DNA of 64,000 bases. Source: Gnetum montanum. Its lineage: Eukaryota > Streptophyta > Gnetopsida > Gnetales > Gnetaceae. This document shows, piece after piece, positions 57,323 to 64,000 of the stretch; position 1 is the first letter of the stretch; each line of letters opens with the position of its first letter. The position numbers and the translations under genes are program-made. The stretch spans positions 171,987 through 235,986 of the forward strand of contig MNCI01016470.1 of assembly GCA_015680685.1 (NCBI GenBank), given 5' to 3'. The notes beneath the pieces were generated by a model. It saw only the letters and a program-made list of their open reading frames with translations, was not told where the DNA came from and searched no databases.

Positions 57323-58285
57323 TGTGGACCTTCTGGTGTGTTAAAATGTTAAGTAAAATGGAGTCAAAGATTGTTTGTATGGTTGTGTGGTTGTTGTGTT
57401 TATAGGACAAAATGCATGGGAAACCAAGATGAGATGAAGCCTACATTGATGACAAGGAATGATCTAGTTTAGACAAAAGAAGAGCTCAAAGGAGAAGGCC
57501 ATTTACAAGGTCTCAAGTGAACATGTAAGAATTCAAAGAACATGGACAAGGAAAAAATGACTTACAAGAAAATTTGACATCTTCAAGAACTTATAAGAGC
57601 ATGTGAAAGTGTAAGATCATGAATAAGAATTGAAGAATTCAAGTCCAAAGAAAGGATGAAGAAAGATGTCTCCAAGAAATAGTAGATGTCTTAATAGAAT
57701 TGAAGGTAGCATAGGTAAAAATGTCTCTACAAAATAGTAGATGTCTTTCATTAGACAAAGATGTCTTTCACCAATCTTCCTAGAATGAAGGCCAATTATA
57801 GAAAGATGTCTTTCACAAGAAGAATACGTCTTCCTAGAATTAAGGCCAAATGTAGAAATATGTCTTTGCATGAAGAAGAAATCTTCCATGATTATTAGTT
57901 AGCTATTGTACAAGTTCCAAGATAAATTTGGAAACATTGTGGCTATAAGAAAACATCATTCTCATTGGGAAATGTGCAAACTTATGTACTATCATTGTGT
58001 AATCATTTAAAAATCATTGTTGCTCATTGCACTATCTTTTGACTGTTGTAAAGTGAGCTATACCTCAAAGTGCAAGGATCAAAAAACTAAGTTGCATTCA
58101 TCCCTTGTAATTGTTGTTCTCTCTTATTTCCCTGCAGGGTTGATGTGCTTCTTGTAGGAAGGAATCTTGCTTGAGCCTATTGGGATCCTATAGGATTAAG
58201 GGTTTGTGTAGCACCAGAATACTCCGAAGTGGAGGTCAAGATCATAAAGGTTTTGGGATCTTGAAAACTATATTCTCAACTTGTG
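57323..58285 (+). repeat. Copia-like 3' LTR, about 960 bp
   Basis: Collinear with 46062-47030, with clear divergence. The AAGATGTCTT-type cluster (57660-57860) has a different number and spacing of motifs from the left copy. Confidence 0.7.
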
Positions 58286-58300
58286 GGGACCTTGCAGGAT

Positions 58301-58522
58301 TAAGTGCATTCGTAGCATCAAATCACTCTAGAGTGAAGCTTAGAGCTTGTACAGGGTGTGGTTGGAACACCACAAAAATTTTGGCTAACACTTGTAGATA
58401 GAAATTGGCCATAAGTGCATTCGTAGCATCAAATAACTCTAGAGTGAAGCTTAGAGCTTGTACAGGGTGTGGTTGGAACACCACAAAAATTTTGGCTAAC
58501 ACTTGTAGATAGAAATTGAGCT
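58301..58522 (+). repeat. 111-bp tandem duplication
   Basis: Copies start at 58301 and 58412 (both TAAGTGCATTCGTAGCATCA). They are nearly identical: one C/A difference early and divergence only in the last few bases. The unit also resembles the end of the neighbouring copia-like LTR. Confidence 0.9.
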
Positions 58523-60325
58523 AAGTCGTATTGGTCCCCAGCATGACCAAGCTTGAAAGCCTTAAAAATAGCATCAAATGGAGCATAATTGAACAAGAAA
58601 GAGTACCCTGGGACCCATAGGTGACTACATCAGCATTTGGCATTAGGAATTTCATGTTTTGGATTCAAAATACTTTGGTTTGACCAAGTATACAATTTGC
58701 ACGCTGGGCTATACGTTGGCCAGCGTACAGGCCAACGTATGGAAAATTTTGGGCCTCAAAAATGAGCCAAAACATGCCAGGATTGAGCGTCTAGACCCCC
58801 CAAGACCTTCCCCAAGGTCCCTAGCAACTCTCAGCCTTTTGAAAATGAAGTTTTGACCTTGAAATGATGCATTTCCAAGTGTATATTCTGGGGACACCTT
58901 GGTATACGCTAGCCAACGTATAGCCCAACGTATACCACCAAAAATGGCCAAAAATAGGCACCAAAGAGCAATATTTTTAACTAAAATTAACTATTAGAGG
59001 TAGGGAAACTATTGGGCATCATCACAGGCACCTAAAAATCAAGTTTTGACCTTGAAATGATGCATTTTCAAGTGTATATGTTGAGCACACTTTGGTATAC
59101 GCTGGCCAGTGTATAGCCTAGCATATACCACCCAAAACAGCACCAAATCATGGCAAAATCAGCTCAAATTCAACATACAGCATCCTCAGGACATGATCGA
59201 TGCAAATATCCAATCAAACTTGGCTTTGGATGTCAAAATTTGGCCTAAAATGCATCATTTATGGTCCATACGCTGGCTTGCGTATGGAGCATATACGCCC
59301 AGCATATGGAGTGTATAGAGCGTATACGCCTAGTGTATACGCCAATGTACACACGCTAGACGTCCAATCTCATACGCTGAATGCTGTACATGGATGCCAA
59401 CACACGCCAGAGCATTTCAAGACACGTTGAAGCCAAAAACAATAGGCCAGAGCATGGATCCAGAAGTCAGAGACATCATTCTTGTTGTAACATACAAATT
59501 GTTTAGTAAATTTTAAGTTTTTTGAGTGTTCCAAGCCTATACGCTGGGTGTTCATATGCCATCATGTACACTACAGGCTGTATAGTTGTAATGTATCCTG
59601 CACTCGGTCAACACACAACCTGTCTCCCAATCCAAATTTTTCTCACCTCATAACCACTCATCTCCTTCTAGATCTGAATCCAACGCCCAAGATCTCATAA
59701 AAACCCAGATTTTTCACTATAGAAGGGTTGGCAATTTTTACAAATGGACACAAAAATTGAATCTGGAAAACTTAGTAGATCTAGGCACCAACCTCTATAC
59801 ACTGGGCATCAGACTTGGATGTTGCATTTCCCTGCAACCCAAAACCTGCATCTTCCAGCACTCGTCATCACCTACCAGGGCTAAACATCTGCCTTGTGAT
59901 TAATCCACAGCTATGTTTTGACCAGTGCACGCTGTAATCATTTTTCAATACAAAATAGTTTACATTTTGCCCAAATTTATTGTAGGTTTCTTTATTTTTC
60001 CAGTTTATGTTTACATTCCCATTTACATTATTGTGCCTATTTATGTTACGGTTTACATTTAATGTGCATTGTTTACGTATAACCCAACACATTGCAAAGT
60101 GCGTACGTTGGGGAAGTCCTTGTTTGATCCATGTGTGGACCATTCAAGGCACTCTACCTTCATCCATTCGAGGTTTCCCTTAAGCGAAGACAGGGTCTTC
60201 TGTATTTCTTCCAAGGATCTCTTGGTGTTTTTTTCATTCAGGCCTTGCACTGATGATTTCAGATGGTACAGAAAATGGCTCTAGAAGGAGGGCCGTTTTT
60301 CTCCTAAATCTACATCTTGCTATCC
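58523..60325. other. TACGCTGG-rich noncoding DNA
   Basis: No gene recognised. From about 58690, short direct and inverted forms of TATACGCTGG/CCAGCGTATA recur at irregular spacing (for example 58715-58740, 59090-59130, 59265-59345). This is probably LTR or leader sequence of the gypsy element that follows. Confidence 0.5.
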
Positions 60326-60505
60326 TAGATTTGTACCCGATGACTATAGATCTGCACCCTGCGACTGCAGATCTATGCTCTGTGACTAGATATCTGCACC
60401 CTACGACTGCAGATTTACGCCCTATGATTACAGATCTATACCCTACGACTATAGATATATGCCCAAACATTATAGATCTGCATTTTGCTCTCTCAGATCT
60501 ACACC
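60326..60505 (+). repeat. 21-bp tandem array, about 8.5 copies
   Basis: Units such as TAGATCTGCACCCTGCGACTG keep 21-bp spacing. The array is open in frames on both strands and encodes a seven-residue repeat on each. I regard the protein frames as a consequence of the unit length. Confidence 0.85.
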
Positions 60506-60810
60506 ACATCCAGCATTCATATGCTGTTCACCTGTATACATAGCATCTTTACTATTTTTTTTGGCCAAAATTTCAATTTTTACAGTATACGCTATAGTTC
60601 ACCTCCCCTGCTGGCGTTTACACTTGCATTATATCCTGTTTATCATCTGTATACACTGTGCACTATTGGTGTACATTGTGACCCATGCTCATACGCTGCC
60701 ACCACTATGTATATGCTGAGTATAGTGTATACATTGCCTCTTATACGTTGCCACGTATACGCTGTTCCAACACTTAGCCAAATTTTCTCCATTTACGCTG
60801 TATACGCTGG

Positions 60811-61161
60811 ACACTTAGAAAAATTTTCAGTGTTCACATGCTAGACACTTAGAAAAATTTTCAGTGTTGACATGCTAGACACTTAGAAAAATTTTTAGTG
60901 TTCACACGTTGGACACTTAGACAAATTTTCAGTGTGCACATGCTAGGCACTTAGAAAAATTTTTAGTGTTTACACGCTGGACACTTAAGAAAAATTTTCA
61001 GTGTTCACATGCTAGACATTTAGAAAAATTTTCAGTGTTCACACGCTAGACACTTAGACAAATTTTCAGTGTTCACACACATTGGACACTTAGAAAAATT
61101 TTTAGTGTTCACACGCTGGACACTTAGAAAAATTTTCAGTGTTCACATGCTGCACACGCTG
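60811..61161 (+). repeat. 34-bp tandem array, about ten copies
   Basis: Ten units beginning ACACTTAGAAAAATTTT and ending TTCACACGCTGG or TTCACATGCTAG, 34-36 bp each, the last one longer. A partial precursor unit lies just before (60771-60810). The unit end contains the ACGCTGG motif that is scattered through the preceding 2 kb. Confidence 0.9.
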
Positions 61162-61234
61162 CACACTTAGCCCAAAACACACTCGGCACTTGTTAGCTAG
61201 CCTATACGCTACCCCATCACACATCACCATAGAG

Positions 61235-61248
61235 TCATATCAGAAATC
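61235..61248 (+). other. Possible degraded initiator-Met tRNA primer site
   Basis: TCATATCAGAAATC partly matches TGGTATCAGAGC, the common plant primer site, and lies between the repeat-rich presumed LTR and gag. Weak evidence. Confidence 0.25.
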
Positions 61249-61344
61249 TAATGCATGCACCTTTGTAATCCTCACACAGGAATAGTACAACTTTATCTGT
61301 GTGAAGATTTAGACCAATCTTCCCCTTGATACCATAGAACAGGA

Positions 61345-64000
61345 GGCAAAACGAAACTTCGAGCGCATATACATGGGAGGTCATGAATTCATCTCCTCTG
61401 TATATGACATCATCCCCCTTTCTAAGCCTCATCACCACGGACTCATCTCTCAGCTCCTTCTGGCAAGGAGCCAAAACACATAGCAACCCACTGAGGAGCC
61501 CCAAAACCAACATGATATAGATGAATCTGAGGCACAAGCTGAACCTGAGGATTCATACCACACCCTTAGTCCCCATGCCTATGTGAACCCATCATTCCAC
61601 CCTCGCATGGGACAAATGGCCCCTCACCAAGTGTTAACGAGCACACAAGCACTGGTATCCCAATAAAGATTACCCAAGCCCATCTCCACCCAGTACATAG
61701 TGCATGTGCAAACACATGGAGCCCCACACATCCAGGGTGTCACTTCATAGTTTGTGGGTAGGTAAGGAACCATACCCCTTATTCAACAACCCACTTACTT
61801 CAACATGCCACACCTTGCAACCACAACTCCAAACATTGCTCCATAGCAACAAATGACAACCCAACAATCTCCCCAACCAACTAATCTGCCTACCACTGAA
61901 GAGTGGGCAGAAGCCAAACAAATGATGCAAGCATTAGTTGAATAGATAAAGCACCTCAAAATGGAAAACACTAAACAAGTTAAAGTGCTGTAATTCTACC
62001 AAGATGATCCAATTAGCTCTTCAGTGCCACCGTTAGCTTTACCCAAGGGAATCACACTCCCATAGTTAACCAAGTACAATGGAAAGGGAGACCCGAATGC
62101 TCACTTGGTAACATTCCGATCAGAGATCCTATTGCTTCAAGCTTGGCCCCACGCAATCCTACACATGTTCACTATGTCCCTAATAGATAGTGCCTTAGAC
62201 TAGTATCGAGCCCTGCCATGTAACTCCATATCCTCTCTTGAGGGTTTGTTACACCAGTTTGTTACCAGGTTTAAGTACAACCTGAAGCCTGAAGCAACAC
62301 TAGACACTCTGATACAGGTGAAACAAGCACCACTAGAGCCTATGCAGAAGTTCATTCAACGATGGAGCGCAACCATTAACGAACTTCATGAGCCCATCCT
62401 TGAAACGTATTTTCTTACGATTCTAAAGGGAGCCGTGAATGACTTCGTTAAGTCAAAAATGTACTACCTAAGCACTCAAATGTTGAGCCAATCCTTCACA
62501 TAGATCAAGAACATTGAACAAGCTACACAAACAAGCAATGATCTTGCCTATGTGGCTTACAAGAACCAACACGTTGCCAAACAACAGACAAGAATGGAAA
62601 TTATAGCCATAAGCACAAAAATAAAAAGCACCAGTACCAACCCACATGCAATGACAAGGGCCACCCCAAGGCCCACCTTCCAACGCAAGGATCACTCTAA
62701 GTATACATCGCTAGCCACGCGACCCTCTGAACTACTAGAGCAACTCCTCAAAACCAGGCAAATCCAATACAAAAAAGTAGTAGAGAATGCCCACTGAAGA
62801 CATGATATGTACTGTGAGCTACTAAGGAACCCCACCTTAGTAGCACCAAACAAGCCCCCAGTCCCATGACACTTCAAGTTAGATCAATTCTGTCATTACC
62901 ACCAGATGTTCGATCACCATACTGACAACTGTTGTGCCTTACAGGATGATATTCAGACAATGATAGAATGGGGCCAACTCAACATCAACATCTTGAGTCA
63001 ACCTAGCACAGATGATGCCTCCTGTTTCATAAACTCCACTAGCATAGGAAGCAAGCCCAAACCTGTGTGGCAACCTTTCATGATCCATGTGCCTCTTAGC
63101 AAGGCAACAATCCCTTCCACCTCCACAAGCAAGATGCCTCCCATCGTCATCAAGGTGTCACCTAGAGCACTGATGACACGTTTCATGGTCAAAGTACCAC
63201 CACCTCACATGTCCACTAAGATGTTAAACTGGCAAGATTCAACACAATCCCGAGCATCGAAGACATCCTTTGTGGTCAAAGTACCACCACCTCACATGTC
63301 CACAAAGATGTTAAACTGGCAAGATTCAACACAATCCTGAGCACCAAAGACACCCTTTGTGGTCAAAGTACCACCACAGTTGTTCGCTAAGACATTAAAC
63401 TAGCATGATGCATCGAACACAACCGCAAAGAAACCTTTTGTTATCAAGATGCCACAACAAGATAGCCAAACAACAACGACACCTCCTAAACTACCATTTG
63501 TCATAAAGGTGCCACCATGCGATGGCCCCTCACCTACCCAAAGCCCAACCATAGACAAGGTCTCAACCTCTTATCCCTCAAGAGTCAACCTTGCCAACAA
63601 CATAGGTAAGCCTACCAAATGGCAGTAGAAGAGGACAAATGAACAACGAACAACATCCACAGCCAAAGCAAAGGCCACACCTAGTACACAAAAACTGAAT
63701 TTTAGGGGTCCTGCTCCTAATTCCAAATAAACCAGGCCCAAGCCCTTGACCCATACAGAGGCAACCAACACAACGACAAACAACACAGAATTTGTAGCTA
63801 TACTAGCCCAGGTGAAACAAACGCTCAAACAAAAGAACACAACCATGAGCTTGTATGACCTGGTCATGACATCATCGATGCATTGCAAAGCCTTAGCACA
63901 AATGTTAGCATCCATTCCTATTACAAAGGACATCCCTGCTAACATGGAATCCATGCGTGCAATGATTTCACAACACACACCACAAGGATTGGGTTCAAAC
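61345..64000 (+). pseudogene. Tat-type gypsy gag, broken, runs off the window
   Basis: Plus-strand gag trace. The N-terminal part (about 61510-61990) has an acidic start (DIDESEAQAEPED) and a Pro/Gln/Thr-rich stretch. The gag core starts near 62035 with LPKGITLP and YNGKGDPNAHLVTF, then the open stretch 62246-62503 with FVTRFKYNL and PMQKFIQRWSATINELHEP. At about 62890-62960, CHYHQMFDHHTDNCCAL is the CX2HX4-5HX4C-type zinc motif typical of Tat elements, followed by IQTMIEWGQL. A repeat-rich VKVPPP segment (63181-63420) and SLYDLVMTSSMHCKALAQML (from about 63850) precede the point where protease would begin outside the window. Internal stops (for example near 62500 and 62800) show decay. Confidence 0.8.
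63181..63440 (+). repeat. 87-bp repeats inside Tat-type gag
   Basis: Two near-identical 87-bp units (63181 and 63268) and a third degraded one (from about 63355), each encoding 29 residues with VKVPPPHMSTKMLNW. Weaker VKVP/IKVP echoes occur on both sides, so the array is older than the recent duplication. Confidence 0.8.

Larger units (their letters stand above)
46062..58285 (+). mobile_element. Ty1/copia-like element without pol, split by element C
   Basis: Long direct repeats (46062 to ~47030 and 57323 to ~58285) act as LTRs. They share starts (TGTAGACC / TGTGGACC) and many collinear blocks. The plus-strand interior has a copia-type gag (47065 onward) with a CCHC knuckle but no recognisable protease, integrase, RT or RNase H, so it looks non-autonomous. 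A purine tract lies just before the right repeat. The exact 3' ends of the LTRs and a target duplication could not be fixed. Element C (49149-56313) is inserted inside. Confidence 0.7.

Noticed and set aside
57617-57889. 90-residue minus-strand frame
   Set aside because: Produced by the AAGATGTCTT-type repeats of the copia-like LTR.
60811-61161. Regular repeats resembling a CRISPR array
   Set aside because: Units are contiguous and diverged with no unique spacers, and the context is plant retroelement DNA.
63571-63978. 135-residue hydrophobic frame on the minus strand
   Set aside because: It lies opposite the Tat-type gag, whose plus-strand motifs are recognisable; a shadow frame.

Overview
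The window looks like nuclear DNA of a seed plant with a very large, repeat-dominated genome; a gymnosperm such as a conifer is my best guess, and the species cannot be told. Evidence: one intron-containing plant-type 2-oxoglutarate/Fe(II) oxygenase gene sits in about 60 kb of old, nested, stop-riddled transposable elements. These include Athila- and Tat-type Ty3/gypsy elements, a Ty1/copia-like element and a DNA transposon. I saw no operons, rRNA genes, CRISPR arrays or tRNA genes.

Layout, left to right. 0.9-2.7 kb: decayed gypsy reverse transcriptase/RNase H on the minus strand. 2.7-5.4 kb: low-complexity DNA with a 33-bp minisatellite. 5.4-14.5 kb: Athila-type element A, bounded by LTRs and a 5-bp target duplication. 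14.5-18.8 kb: an unidentified plus-strand coding trace and a Tat-type protease relic. 20.6-36.5 kb: a DNA transposon with ~180-bp terminal inverted repeats and a broken IS1595/ISXO2 (Merlin-like) transposase, split by the 13.3-kb Athila element B with its own 5-bp target duplication. 37.3-39.6 kb: the only intact gene, a four-exon, 373-aa dioxygenase on the minus strand. 42.2-43.05 kb: a solo Athila LTR with target duplication. 46.06 to about 58.3 kb: a copia-like element with only gag-type coding, interrupted by the 7.2-kb Athila element C. 58.3-64 kb: tandem-repeat-rich DNA leading into a plus-strand Tat-type gypsy gag that runs off the window.

The three Athila elements share LTR ends (TGATGAG...), a tRNA-Asp type primer site, TATA boxes, and a predicted polyadenylation hairpin. 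All lie on the minus strand. B has the full order gag-protease-RT-RNase H-integrase-third ORF. A has lost protease to integrase but keeps gag and the third ORF. C keeps gag and protease only. In A and B a promoter-like block resembling each element's own LTR upstream region lies about 450-520 bp before the third ORF. The plant-side Merlin-like transposon and this internal promoter layout are the most unusual items. Boundaries given as approximate were read by eye; no alignment or database search was run.
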